A stretch of DNA of 64,000 nt, from contig CP136063.1 of assembly GCA_032622095.1 (NCBI GenBank), forward strand, positions 209,671,934 through 209,735,933, given 5' to 3'. Shown in pieces: positions 35,938 to 47,342 of this stretch. Source of the DNA: Siphonodentalium dalli. Its lineage: Eukaryota; Mollusca; Scaphopoda; Gadilida; Siphonodentaliidae. Under the pieces are notes generated by a model, which saw nothing but the letters and a program-made list of their open reading frames with translations, did not search any database and was not told the origin of the DNA. A program made the translations under genes and the position numbers. Each line of letters starts with the position of its first letter. Within the stretch, counting starts at the first letter, position 1.

Positions 35938-37698
35938 TTATGAGATTTAAAATGACCCCCCCCCCCCAAATACTTTAACCCCTTCTTAAGACATATTATT
36001 TGAGCTTTCGATTTTAAGTCTAAGTGCTGATATATGTATTCTGTGATCATATCTTTGACCAATTATCAGTTATAGCTAATCGCTATCACCAAGGTATGGG
36101 TTAAACATCTGCCGATCGTGATCGGCCTCTCGTTACCAGAGTTTTGGCCCTTAGTTGGCCATGCCTTAGCGATGCTCTTGTTTAACATTTATTAATAGTC
36201 CAGTGCATTTATGGTTTTACCCAGAACTAATTGCAACAGAATTTTTTTTTGCTGGAATAGGTACATAGATCCTCCATAAACAACATTAAAAATCAGCAAA
36301 AATCGGAAAAAGGAAAATTGGTGATTTTCGTGAAATAAACTGGGGAAAATTTGGTCAAATTATCCATTTATGGATTTTCTTTAACGTATATGAACAAATC
36401 AAATACACATGTCCTACAGATATCATGCCTATTTTGTTGCCTTCACTTTTCTGAATACAGAACTGAGAACCGTTGCCAGATTTTTGGAGTATTTTTCGAG
36501 TTGTGTGACTTCAAAAACGCGAATATACCTTATTTCGGAGCCTAAATTTCGCAGAATGAGCCAAATGTCATATTTTATGGTTAATTATCTAAAAAAACGA
36601 GCCCAAAATACTGGGCTTTTTTTACTGTTTTTGCCATTTCCTCACTAGATTAGCACAAAAAATTATTATTATGTGCATCTATGGTTAAGAAGAATAAAAT
36701 ATTCTCGAACAAAATGTGTGTTCCATTGTATGGAACATAGAAGTCGTGTGATGAAATGCAATATTTGGGGTCATGTAACTGAAACAATTACAATCTATAT
36801 GCTCTGCCTTTCTCGTTACCTTTTAAGAATACAAGATAGAACAAATTGTGATGGAATTTCTAAATAAATTTGTGAAGAAAATTAAATTATGGCTCCGTGA
36901 ACTCTTAGTCTAGCCTCTTTTCCGAAAATGCTATTTTGGTGCGTTTTTGTAAAAAATTAAAAGGTTTTTGTGCATATTCAGAAAAATTAACTAAAGTTAT
37001 TGTGTAAAAGTATTTTTATCTTTCTTCTTATATTAGTTTTTTGTTGAGAAAATAACATTTCAATGGTTATACCAATGAATGTCACTGGATTTCACTCATC
37101 ACTTCGGATAATTTACTCCAAATTTGAATGGCAGAAACATGGGGTAGGGGAAAGCATATCAACAAAAACTTCAAAATCAGCCATCTTGAAACATACAACA
37201 TTATATTATCAGCTTCTGCATGTATTGTTTTTTCATACGTAACATAACACTTTCTTTGTTTATATACATTGAGAGCGCTATTATCCTTTTTGTCGTAATT
37301 TGGCAGTGAAATGTCCAATTGTCATTTTAGAATTATTTTTAATCAACATGGCAATAACATTCTAAATAAACGTCAAGTAACGTATTAAGCTGTTTAATAA
37401 CGCAACAGGAATATACACAAACTGGAAGAAAACAACTTTGTGTCTGAAATGGCTGTAATTTGGTAATAATATTGCATTTTACGATTTCCCCTACCCCTAT
37501 ACCAACGTTCAAATTTGGAGTCAGTTACTGAAAAATGAGAGAAATGAAGTGACATACGATGGCATAACCAATGTAAGGCTTATTTTTCAAAACTAAAGTG
37601 TTGTTGGAGGAAAGTTCAAATAATTTTACGCACTAAAACACCATTTGTTTTTTCTCTTTATGCCCAAAAACCTTTCTGAATGAACAAAAATGTCTCAA
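35938..37698 (+). repeat. 1.75-kb direct duplication, copy B
   Basis: Copy B matches 33661-35408 throughout but continues on the right into the second arm of the foldback element, so it is the more complete version. The left border sits in TTATGAGATT, shortly before a poly-C tract. Confidence 0.92.
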
Positions 37699-38467
37699 CA
37701 GGGCATTTTTGGAAACAAGTTAAGACCAAGGATTCAAAGGGCCATAAGTTTATTTTCTTAAACAATGGTTTGTTAATATCTTTGCAATTTGTTCAATCTA
37801 GTATACTTAAAAGGTAATAAGAAAAGCAGGGCATATGGATATCAATTTATTGATTTACATGACCTCAAATATTGCATTTCATCACACGAGTTCTGTGTCA
37901 GTGGCAAATTTGGCTAAGTCCATACAATGGAACACACATTTTGTTTGAGAATATTTTATTCTTCTTAACCATAGGTGCACATATTAATCATTTATTGTGT
38001 TTTATCTAGTGAGAAAATTACAAAAACAGGGAAAAGGCTCTGTATTTTGCGTTAGTTTTTTAAATAATTAACCATAAAATATTATATTTGGCTCATTCTT
38101 CAAATTTTAGGCTCATAAATAAGGTAAATTCGCGTTTTTGGAGGCACACAACTTGAAAAATACTCAATAAATCTTTAAATGGTTTTCAGTTCTGGATTCA
38201 TGAAAGTGAGGACAACAAAATATGCATGATATTTGTAGGACTTGTCAATTTGATTTTGTTATATACATTCATGAAAATCCATAAATTGATGATTTGACAA
38301 AATTTCCCCCAACTGATTTCACGAAATTCACCAATTTCCCTTTTTCCGATTTTTGCCGATTTTTAGTATGTTATTTATGGAGTGTTTATGTACTTGTTCC
38401 AAGAAAAAAAAATTCTGTTGTAATTAGTTCCGGGTTTGGAATTTTTTCTCATAAATGCCCTGGACTA
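36196..38467. mobile_element. Foldback element, about 2.27 kb
   Basis: Inverted arms of roughly 680 bp. The left tip is TAGTCCAGTGCATTTATGG and the right tip is its inverse ending CCTGGACTA. The arms include AAAATCGGAAAAAGG, GATATCATGCCTATTTTGTT and ATGAAATGCAATATTTG in mirrored form, with moderate divergence. A ~0.9-kb centre has no gene. The half-copy in block A (from about 33920) has lost the right arm. Confidence 0.82.
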
Positions 38468-38539
38468 TAATCTTGCCACAATTATTCAGCATCATGAGAA
38501 AATGAGTATGTGCAAATATGAGATTGATTTGAATGTTTA

Positions 38540-38709
38540 CAGTAATGCTCTAAATAATCGACTCCTTAACCACAGGAGAACTATGGGTAACTCTTCAGGA
38601 TTTAGTCGGAAATATGGTTTGTTGCCACAAGCCATATTTCCGACTAAATCCTGAAAAGTTACCCATAATTCTCGTGTTGTTAAGGAGTCGATTATTTGGA
38701 GCATTACTG
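38540..38709. mobile_element. Palindromic MITE, 170 bp, TA-flanked
   Basis: Nearly fully self-complementary. Tips CAGTAATGCTC and its inverse GCATTACTG are flanked by TA on both sides, as in Tc1/mariner-type MITEs. It contains TAATCGACTCCTTAACCACA and GGATTTAGTCGGAAATATGG. Relatives: 46723-46936 (full) and 44472-44575 (half). Confidence 0.85.
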
Positions 38710-38779
38710 TATGACTCTGAACATCGGAGGAGGTTATATATGGTCTGCAGCTTCACCCATCCATATGAATGGAATTTAT

Positions 38780-39232
38780 TGTTCTGGGGGCTATAGAAAT
38801 GACATCTGTCCTTCCATCCGTCGTACCGTCAATCCGTCGCTCTAGCCGTTTGTGTGTCCATCACACATGGGTACCTTCATTCCTCCCACATAGAATATTG
38901 TTAGCCATATATTGCTAATGTGCAACATGTATATGGACGACAGAAAATGAAACCTTTTTCACAGAATTCTTCCCCTGTCAACATTTCTAATTTTAAATTT
39001 TTATTTGCCCGTTTTTTAAAAATGGGACGTATTTATATGTTATTGGTCTGCTTTTGATTTTTGGATAAAAAGTCTCAGCTGAATGAAATGAAATTTGGTG
39101 TGTGGGTTTACTAGCCCAAAATATATGTCAAGTTTGAGTTTGGGTTCCGTTCGCCAATTTTCACCCGAGTTATGGGCCTTTGTTGGAATTACCACGGGTG
39201 TAATTTGCCATGCCCTAACGATGCTCTTGTTG
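38780..39232 (+). mobile_element. Pearl-like fragment
   Basis: A CCATCCGTCGTACCGTCAAT leader is followed by one diverged unit (GAATGAAATTTGGTGTGTGG, GAGTTATGGGCCTTTGTT) and the terminus ACGATGCTCTTGTT at about 39219-39232. The rest up to the last SAMD3-like exon is AT-rich intron with one MITE scrap at 39595-39652 (GCAGAATGAGGTCCC). Confidence 0.65.
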
Positions 39233-40243
39233 AAGATTATAGAACTTCAGAAAAAGCTAACCTGTTATTTTTGGGGACGTGTGTTCGGCGACCTTTTATT
39301 CACCTTGTAACTCACTTGTGAATTGCAGATTTTGATGTCCTGTTGTATTGTGATAGCCCAGCATAATCCTGTGTCGGCTTCACATCACTCATGCGTTAAA
39401 CGAGTACCAGTCAGCTAGTCATACTGATGAGTATCAGAGCATGTTCTGATCAAACTAGAGCAACGCCTGCAATTGCTGCAGCCGGTTCATTGGTTGGCCT
39501 GTACAAATGACTGGGGTAATATTGTACCAAATTACTCTGCATGCTGCTGCGGGCATGTAAATCTGTGTCATCAGTAGGCCTAAAAATACGGTGCTGGACC
39601 TTTGCAGAATGAGGTCCCAAAAGGGTGAATTTAGTGATGCTATCACTTTAGGCCATTGTTAATTAATTTAATGTTTAGGGCTAATCATCACATTTCATTT
39701 TGTGGCAGAAAATAATAACGCCATTTGATTAATTAATGGCACAATGCACAATACCATTGCGCCATGAGTGTCCCTTGTGAAAATCAGATATGAACATTTA
39801 TTCGTATTCCCTAAAAACACTATATACATAAAATGTATGTAAACAAGATTGGTGTTAATATTAATGTTATATTCTAATTACATTGTACTATATAAGTAAC
39901 TTTTGAAAGCTGTTGAGAATTATTAATAATGAATAATCACCGCATTTCTCAATTAATTATCAGAATCGTGGATGACACTAAACATAAACTTAATTAACCA
40001 TGGCCCTATGGAGCCGTTTTTATCTACATGTAACTGCTGACATTTGGTTTATGCTGGGTTTATCAATCGCCTTGTGGATCACGAGTTGTGCCTGAGGCAA
40101 AATTTCATACAAAACCCATAGTCACCTTAGTTCAACTGTAACAATGGCTTTTAATTCATTATATACTTCCTGATGTTGGAGCTTGTTATATGTTCAACAA
40201 ACAATTTATATATGTGTCTGAGTCTTCAATGTTTTTCTTGCAG

Positions 40244-40534
40244 GTTGGGACCAGCCTAAGTGATCTAAAGACCGTAGAATTTCCATATGTGTTAATTCTA
40301 GGGACCAGCATGAAAGCTGAACAGATATATTGTGGTCTCGGCAACGTCTTTAGGGAATGTTCAAGCCTCATAGAGGCTGTTGACTTGTGCTTCAAAACAT
40401 TCCACGTTTTTGGTATTGAATACCCGCATGCGGCCAAAAATGTTTGGGAATTCATTCAGGGTGTTGTATATGGGTTGGATGTCATCCCGAATACAGACAA
40501 CTTGTGCTATTTTAAGGCACTGTTCTCTGTTTGA
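40244..40534 (+). CDS. SAMD3-like protein, terminal exon
   Basis: Acceptor TTTTTCTTGCAG; enters in phase 0 and ends at a TGA (40532-40534). It encodes 96 residues beginning VGTSLSDLKTVEFPYVLILG, then CSSLIEAVDLCFKTFHVFGI and EYPHAAKNVWEFIQGVVYGL. This matches my memory of the C-terminal block of SAMD3-like proteins: a GTSL strand, a cysteine-containing VDLCFK helix, a YP motif and a final W/F-rich helix. The intron before it is almost 15 kb and filled with repeats. A MITE starts 54 bp after the stop, so it is probably inside the 3' UTR. I see no clear AATAAA close to the stop. Confidence 0.8.
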   Translation, partial: VGTSLSDLKTVEFPYVLILGTSMKAEQIYCGLGNVFRECSSLIEAVDLCFKTFHVFGIEYPHAAKNVWEFIQGVVYGLDVIPNTDNLCYFKALFSV

Positions 40535-40588
40535 GGGAGCTTTGATAAATATGGCCTTCTTCCTCGTCAGTTACCAGGCTTGAGTATA

Positions 40589-41008
40589 AGGTGCCTGTCA
40601 TTTGCAGAATGAGGTCCCCAGAGGGTGAATTTAGTGACGCTATCCCACACAGCAGGCTATAATCACCAAATTCACATTCTAGAGACCTGCATTCTGCCTC
40701 ATCTGCTATGGGAGATAAACTCAGATTGAAGTTCCCAAATGGTGAATATTGTGATGTACACCCATTGGAAACCTTGCAATGTGTCATCTGCCAATTTGGG
40801 GATATAGATAAACTAAACTAAAAAAGAAATAGAATCTATGTGAAGAAGTTTCTATAGAAATTTGACAATACAGAAACTTTACAGAGAAGATGAGGCCTAA
40901 GCACAATGAGGTCCCCAGTGGGTGAATTTAGTGATGCTAGCCTGCTATGCGGGATAGCGTCACTAAATTCTCCCTCTGGGGAACTCATTCTGCAAATGAC
41001 AGGCACCT
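40589..41008. mobile_element. TA-flanked MITE, 420 bp, next to the SAMD3-like stop codon
   Basis: Tips AGGTGCCTGTCATTTGCAGA and its inverse, flanked by TA. Inside each end is a second inverted block (GAGGTCCCCAGAGGGTGAAT / CTCCCTCTGGGGAACTCATT). Relatives: 25525-25905, 35407-35790, a left half at 44705-44860 and a scrap at 39595-39652. Confidence 0.8.
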
Positions 41009-41402
41009 TATTTTCAGCCCTGGCCCTGTTCCCCAAAGAATGATTCCTTTTCAAGAAATCCTACTCTGCTGTACTGTAAATATTACGTTTACTCCACAGA
41101 AATTTGACCGTCACAAAATACTAAGTTCTGAATGGGATCAGTGATTTTTAACTCTAAATTTATCATCAGGTCAAAATAAGAATGTTTACTGATGGTAACA
41201 TAGTCCTCATTTCACACTTCGGTTTGAATTTCAACAAAGAAAACATCAACAAATAATTAGCTCCATCTCTGTGAAAAATGTATCAAGAAGTTTTACGAAA
41301 AAAAAACATCATTGTTGGTGGAGGAAAATTAATTCTTCAAGACCATGTGTATGCTAAGTTTTCCTTTTTATAGGCCCTTTTGAAAAAGGTTGTATTATGT
41401 AA

Positions 41403-42918
41403 GGCCTAAACAAAAAAGACGTTTGTTTCCGCTAACCCGACCGACCCTATTTTAAACCCCCGACCCTAAACTTTTTATTGCCATTTCAAATTTAGGTTCC
41501 AATTCATATCATAACAATATGCAAAACATTAATATATTTATATATATTGCCATAAGAAATTTAAGTTTACCAAAAGATTTAAGTTTAACAGTTGGAATCA
41601 TACCGTACTGTAAAGTATCTTTGGCTTTATCTAGCTTTCATCTGTGAAAACTTCAAATAGTTTGAGTTCAGGTTTGTTATCATTCAGCCTTCAGACTTCA
41701 GTATTTCAATCAAATACAGTACAGGAACATTAACAATTTGATCAAATCAACCTGATTATCAGGTGGGATATCATAATACCAAATGAAAAATTAACATGAT
41801 AATCATAGTCCATTGAACCAAAAGATACTGACAATATCGTATAAGCATTTCCAATCCATACATATAAAATAAGAGATCGACTGTCGTCCAGTGCATACCC
41901 TCTTAGCGCATACCGCCTGATGGGGCATATCTATAACTTATGATTGCTATACTCAGACAGATGGACCCAAAAAATCAGAATTTTCATGTAAACAAAGATG
42001 AATAACTATAAAACAAAAAACAAAAACAAAACAGTTGAATTAAATGTCCTCATAGTGGTGAACATCCATACAAAATTTCATTGAGATCTGAGCATTACTA
42101 TTCAAGTTATGACCTCAGAACAGACGTCGATTGGACCAAACAGCCAACATTTCCAGAAAAACAAAGATGAATAACTCTAGAATGGAAATGCGGAACAAAA
42201 CAATGGAACCCTCTGTTGACTGTCCTCATAGTAGTGAACATCCATACCAAATTTCATTGAGATCCCAGTACAACTGTTGAAGTTACGACATGAACAGACA
42301 CCAGCCGTACCAAAAAGCCAATATTTCCAGATAAACAAAGATGTATAAGTCTAGAATGGAAAATTCGAACAAAACGATGGAAACCTCTATTTAATTTCCT
42401 CATAGTAGTGAGCATCCATACCTAATTTCATTGAGATCCCAGCACAACTGTTGAAGTTACGACATGAACAGACACCAGACGGCCCAAAAAGCCAATATTT
42501 CCAGGAGGAGAACGTGGTGTTCTGAAGCCAATCATTAAGAGATCGGTACAAGACAGTCACTCCAATATGTGAACAGTGCAGCGGTGCTGGACTGACTCCA
42601 GTTGTCGCCAGACGGGGGTCCAGACCATATGGGAAATATTAGGATTATCAAAGACTATTAGTATATAGACTAGTATATATGTAAATATTAAAGCATATGT
42701 AAGATTGAATTGGAGTTTATAGTTTCTCTGTCATCTAGGTTAACATGATTTGGGCTTAGAAGTGCATAGTTTGGTTTATTGACAAGTATTATACAGTTAT
42801 TTTTAAAGATACTGAAAAAAACAAAGTTAACCGAAAAAAATAAGTTAAGCATACCTACCTACCTACCCTAATTGTTTTCAGCTCGTTAGCGGAAACAAAC
42901 GTATTTTTTTGTTAGGCC
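41403..42918. mobile_element. TIR element, 1516 bp, TAA-flanked, carrying reversed family D units
   Basis: TIRs of about 34 bp start GGCCTAAACAAAAAAGACG and are mirrored by GAAACAAACGTATTTTTTTG and TTAGGCC. TAA lies on both sides (41400-41402 and 42919-42921). The 3-bp TAA flank suggests a PIF/Harbinger-type element. About 42000-42510 holds three family D units in reverse orientation (CAAAGATGAATAACTCTAGA, ACCAAATTTCATTGAGATCC). No transposase. Confidence 0.78.
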
Positions 42919-42921
42919 TAA

Positions 42922-43190
42922 TCAGTCCATCCGTCCATCCATCTGTCCATCCCTTAAAAGTTTTGGTTTCCGATCGATAACTCTAGTTTGGATTATCTGA
43001 TCTGAATCAAAGTTGGTACATGTATTTCCCAGCTAAATATACAGGCCAAGTTCGAATATGGGTTCCGCCCAATTATATTTACATGAGATATGGCCCTTGT
43101 TCAACTTAGAATCTGACCGATTTCATAACGTTTCGGTTTCCGACCGATAACTCCTGTTACTGCCATTTTTCGACTAAGAATTGAACTGCA
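42922..43190 (+). repeat. Pearl-like leader and unit fragment
   Basis: CAGTCCATCCGTCCATCCAT is followed by GATCGATAACTC, TACAGGCCAAGTTCGAATAT and GAGATATGGCCCTTGTTCAA. It directly abuts the TIR element on the left. Confidence 0.65.
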
Positions 43191-44471
43191 TTTTGACCAT
43201 TGAAATTTGGGGTGTATCAGATATTCTTTGTAAACTCAAATTATTATTTTATTTTGCGGTAGTACAAATTTTTAAAACATTGAGTTATATCTAAAAAAAG
43301 TAAACTGAATAAAAGAATAAATTTGCAAGATAATAATTAAAATATTGAATTGTAATTTAAATATTAAATTAAGAATTGGAATATTATATTAGAATTATGA
43401 CTCTTTTTACCCTACATAAGAAATCACTATTGTCACTTTAACCCATAACATTCAAAATGACAGCGAATTGTCGCATACGTACACTCCATTTAATTCATAA
43501 TTCATTGCAATCGTCATGATATTATAATGATAAATTGACACCCTCCAGAAATCAACCAAATTCCCTCTACGGTTTGATATGCTTTAAAATCTAGTTCACC
43601 TGGAGATGTATGTGGGGACAATAGTAGCTCAATTCGGGAAATTTTGAGCTAATATTTTTACAAACTCTTCCAAAATCTACACAAAAACAACTCTTCAAAC
43701 CTGAAGTGAAGTGCTGATGATTTCTCATAATGTGATCATTCTTCGAGGAGCAGTTGAAGCCCCATGCAGTGACCTGAAAATTTGATTGGAGAAATAATGT
43801 TTGGTTACAGATATTCATTAATTCACACAATTCGTTCCATATCAAAGTCAACTAGCTAATTTTCCAATGTTTTCACATCACCTGAAGAGGGTCTCAACAA
43901 TTTTTTGGGGAGCAAATTCACCCACAATCTTCCATTAGTTGAAAAAAACTGAATGTACCATTCTTAGAAATTAGAGATGTTTCCATTGCTGCTGCAAGTC
44001 ATTTAACCAAATATACGACAAAACAACATAAATATGTTAATGGGTTAATGTGGCTTGCTTTGTTATGTGTGATGATTTTTTATTTTATTGTTATGTTTTT
44101 GTGGTTGAGGATCTCAAATTGGGGCAAACTTATGTTGTCGGATGCAGAGACCAGCCTGGAGGTTTCAGATTTGCAGAAGTAATTTCTCCCTGTTTGGTTA
44201 ATAGAGAGAAGTGAACTGTAATGAGGTAGTAGTAACAATGGCTTTACTTTACTTTACACCTCAACATCACTCTTCTATGATCCAATAAGTTTCACGCAAC
44301 ACAAAAGCCCATTTATCAACCATTACAGTGCGTAAGGACACATTATAATCAGTAAATATACTTTAAAGATGCTGTTAGGACTGGTATATGAGAGAGAAGT
44401 CACTTCTCCCTGGGTGACACATTTTAGGGAGAAGATGTCTCCCAAGTCCCTGGTCCGATGTCAGTAGAGTT
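43191..44471. other. Non-coding interval, nothing recognised
   Basis: AT-rich sequence without a convincing exon. A frame of 86 codons on the minus strand (43591-43851) has several cysteines but no recognisable domain and no clear splice sites. Confidence 0.4.
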
Positions 44472-44575
44472 CAGTAATGCTCTAAATAATCGACTCCTTA
44501 ACCACAGCAGAATTATGGGTAACTTTTCAGGATTTAGTCGGAAATATGGCTTGCTGCCATTCATCGGAAAGCTCT
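44472..44575. mobile_element. Half of a CAGTAATGC MITE
   Basis: Matches the left half of 46723-46936 up to CGGAAAGCTCTC and then stops, so the inverted half is missing. The left flank is TT rather than TA. Confidence 0.75.
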
Positions 44576-44704
44576 CACTATACATATGACCCAATCATAC
44601 AGAATTGTACAAACAACACAGCAAGAACACTGTAATTCTATGAACAAGAGTGTTATAAAATGTGATATAAATCACTCCATTGTTATGAACACCAGGCCTG
44701 AGTT

Positions 44705-44860
44705 TGGGGTGCCTGTCATTTGCAGAATGAGGTCCCCAAAGGGTGAATTTAGTTATTAACGTGCACAGCAGGCTAGCATCACCAAATTCACCATCTGGGG
44801 ACCTCATTCTGCATGGCCTCATCTGTCATGGGAGACATAGACTCAGATTGAAGTTAAAAA
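44705..44860. mobile_element. Left part of a GAGGTCCCC MITE
   Basis: Corresponds to the first ~150 bp of 40589-41008 (GTGCCTGTCATTTGCAGAAT, then the inverted GGGGACCTCATTCTGCAT); the right part is absent. Confidence 0.75.
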
Positions 44861-44956
44861 ATCTGAATGTCTGAAGTCAGCTATCAATTCCGGTCACTAA
44901 AAAGTGGACATCAACATGCTAGTGTGTATAACATCTTCGTGTAGTACGATAAATAG

Positions 44957-45118
44957 ATAGAACCACATGAGTGTGGATTTTGACGAAATTATCGCACGAT
45001 ATTTGTTGGCGGAGCGATACCTCGAGTGCGGGACCCCGTCCCGCACGAGAGGTATCACGTTCCGCCAACAAATCGAGTGCGATAATTCATCAAAATCCAG
45101 ACACTCATGCGGTTCTAT
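44957..45118. mobile_element. Palindromic MITE, about 160 bp
   Basis: Near-perfect inverted repeat from ATAGAACCACATGAGTGTGG to its inverse, with GATACCTCGAGTGCGGGACC around the centre. It would fold into one hairpin. The duplicated target is unclear (AT-rich on both sides). Confidence 0.78.
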
Positions 45119-46081
45119 TTTTATTACATATCTCCGTATCATAGTAAGTTGACTCACAATCGTACATCTCCGGTACAGAAAATGTGAATTTAATTGAGTT
45201 TTAACGGCATTTTAGGGTTAACGCAACAATCAGACAGGGAGCCCAGCCCGTCTATCCGCGAGTGACATTGACCCCATCTTTAATGATGCGTTTGAAATTA
45301 AATTCTGTGCCTCGACAAACATATTCTTGAAATGAAACTACTTGAATGAATCATCTCATCGATTGATCGCTTATAATAAATTGTCGTGCTTGAAAAAGTA
45401 AAAATAGTAACAACGAGAACCAGTCTAACAACACTGAATAAAATAGTTCCGTTGACAGATTGCACTAGTGCGATTTTGAGAATTATCACACGCCTGGAAA
45501 CTCGTGCTATCATGCGAATTACGTTGATAGATATGTAATAATAAATAAATACATGCGGTCCAAAAAAGTCCTAAAAAATTGAGTGGGTACCCTTGGAAAT
45601 GCCATTTGAAAGTGAATTTGGCGACACACAATTTCTGTGCAACAAAACGATGGAGGAAACTAGAATAATTTTCCAATAAGAAAATAAATCGCATACATTC
45701 ACCTTTTTCCGGACCCCCCTTGCATTTTTCGCCCCTACTAGTAATAGTGAATGTGGTTTTAAATATACATTGCAATCAACATATTTGGTATGTATCCAAT
45801 ATTTGGGGGCGAGAATAGGCTCGATAAGAGCACTCCCACTGCGACTCCTTTTTTTTCATTTTTCTGGGAACATTTAAAGTGCCACTGTATGGTATGCAGT
45901 CAGTCTCCATGGAAATGCTATCAGAGAATAGTCTAGTTTATGATGAAAATTTTCTTTTTTCTAGGTAGAACCACATATTGACTGGACTATTTCTGAATAA
46001 CAAATTAAAACCACTCTTGAGATTGTTGATTTACCCCACTCGTTAAAGCTCGTGGGGTAAATCGCTAATCCCACTCATGGT
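45119..46081. other. Non-coding interval, nothing recognised
   Basis: Mixed AT-rich sequence without repeats matching the rest of the window. A 116-codon minus-strand frame at 45425-45775 lacks any family resemblance or flanking splice support and is treated as chance. Confidence 0.4.
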
Positions 46082-46085
46082 TTAA

Positions 46086-46292
46086 CCCTTTCAGTGCCAA
46101 GTCCGATTTTTGTATCAACCCATATTTCCTTGATCATTGTTCAAATTTATTGATTATAATAATGTGATACATTGATGGAAAGAGCTCTAAGAGCTCTTTC
46201 CATCAATGTATCACATTATTATAATCAATAAATTTGAAAAATGATCAAGGAAATATGGATTGATACAAAAATTGGACTTGGCACTAAAAGGG
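46086..46292. mobile_element. TTAA-flanked palindromic MITE, 207 bp
   Basis: Tips CCCTTTCAGTGCCAAGTCCG and its inverse ending GGG, bordered by TTAA on both sides (46082-46085 and 46293-46296). Almost the entire element is one inverted repeat with GAGCTCTAAGAGCTC at the centre. It is the compact relative of 8732-9920. Confidence 0.88.
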
Positions 46293-46722
46293 TTAAATCT
46301 GTTATTCAGAAACGCTTATGATAACTATTCCAATAGATGTGATTTCCAACAATTGTCCACAGCAAAGCATTTTGTCAAAAATACACATGTCAAATTATTT
46401 TTGTTTAAATCAGGGCTTAAAATCTAATGAGAATCGTGATTCTCAGTTTGATTTTCGTAAAAGCAGCCGATTCGCTGTAGAATTCTATAAATTGATCTTG
46501 TATATTTTTAAGGATTTGGCCTGTAAATTGAGTGCAGATTAAAGTATCACTTCCTGCATGAAAGGTAAACAAGCTCATCTGCTTGCTATTTTATTTCATA
46601 TCACAATTCTATCAAGGTGATTATTGTTTGGGTTTGCTGGTTCACTCTGTATAGGTCCCTCTCCTGTGTGTGGGCTGACAATTTACTAATTGGTCTCATG
46701 ACTGAGCGTTCTTCATTAACTA

Positions 46723-46936
46723 CAGTAATGCCCTAATTAATCGACTCCATAACCACAGCAGAATTATGAGTAATTTTTCAGAATTTAGTCGGAAATATGG
46801 CTTGTTGCCATTCGTCGGAAAGCTCTCCCTGAGAGCTTTCCAATGAAATGGCAACAAGCCATATTTTCGACTAAATCCTGAAAAATTACCCATAATTCTG
46901 CTGTGGTTATGGAGTCGATTAATTAGGGCATTACTG
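46723..46936. mobile_element. TA-flanked palindromic MITE, 214 bp
   Basis: Tips CAGTAATGCCCTAATTAATC and inverse, TA on both sides. The full palindrome includes GGAAAGCTCTCC...GAGAGCTTTCC at the centre. Same family as 38540-38709. Confidence 0.88.
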
Positions 46937-46949
46937 TATTAGGCCATTA

Positions 46950-47255
46950 AAGGGATGGGTGGCCTTCGTTGTAGTTATAATTTAGAAATAACAATTATCA
47001 AATTATGATAATTTCCTCAAGAATATACTAACAGTACATGTATAGCATAATGATGATATGGATGTATATTATTCACAAAACTCGCTTTGTGTCAGAGAAA
47101 AAAGAGCAGCGAATTGTTTATAAGCAGAGTCACAATATTGCGCCATTTCCTTATTTAGATTCGTGTGCATTATATGTTGGCTGTAAAACCCCTAATTTGG
47201 TGCGTCTACAACTTCCAACTTAGCAAATTCTTTATTTGGTATGTGACGTAATTAC
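46950..47255. mobile_element. Truncated TTAA-type MITE overlapping the 3' flank of the minus-strand gene
   Basis: Begins AGGGATGGGTGGCCTTCGTT after TTAA, followed by TTATAATTTAGAAATA and TTTCCTCAAGAATATACTAA, as in the complete member at 57569-58035. The right TIR is missing after ATTTGGTATGTGACGTAATT. On the minus strand it supplies an AATAAA (47231-47236). Confidence 0.7.
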
Positions 47256-47342
47256 CATAGGTTAGGAGAAAATACTGACTGGATTGAAAAATATTCATCT
47301 CTTTACAAGAACAGTTATATTATGTACATGTTTTCTGTCTGA

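Noticed and set aside
34074-36648. Paired frames of 64-80 codons repeated at 34074/36351 and 34132/36409
   Set aside because: Repetition comes from the 1.75-kb duplication; the frames overlap each other in different phases inside a foldback element and have no domain.
45425-45775. 116-codon minus-strand frame
   Set aside because: No family resemblance, no splice context and no repeat signature; likely chance in AT-rich DNA.
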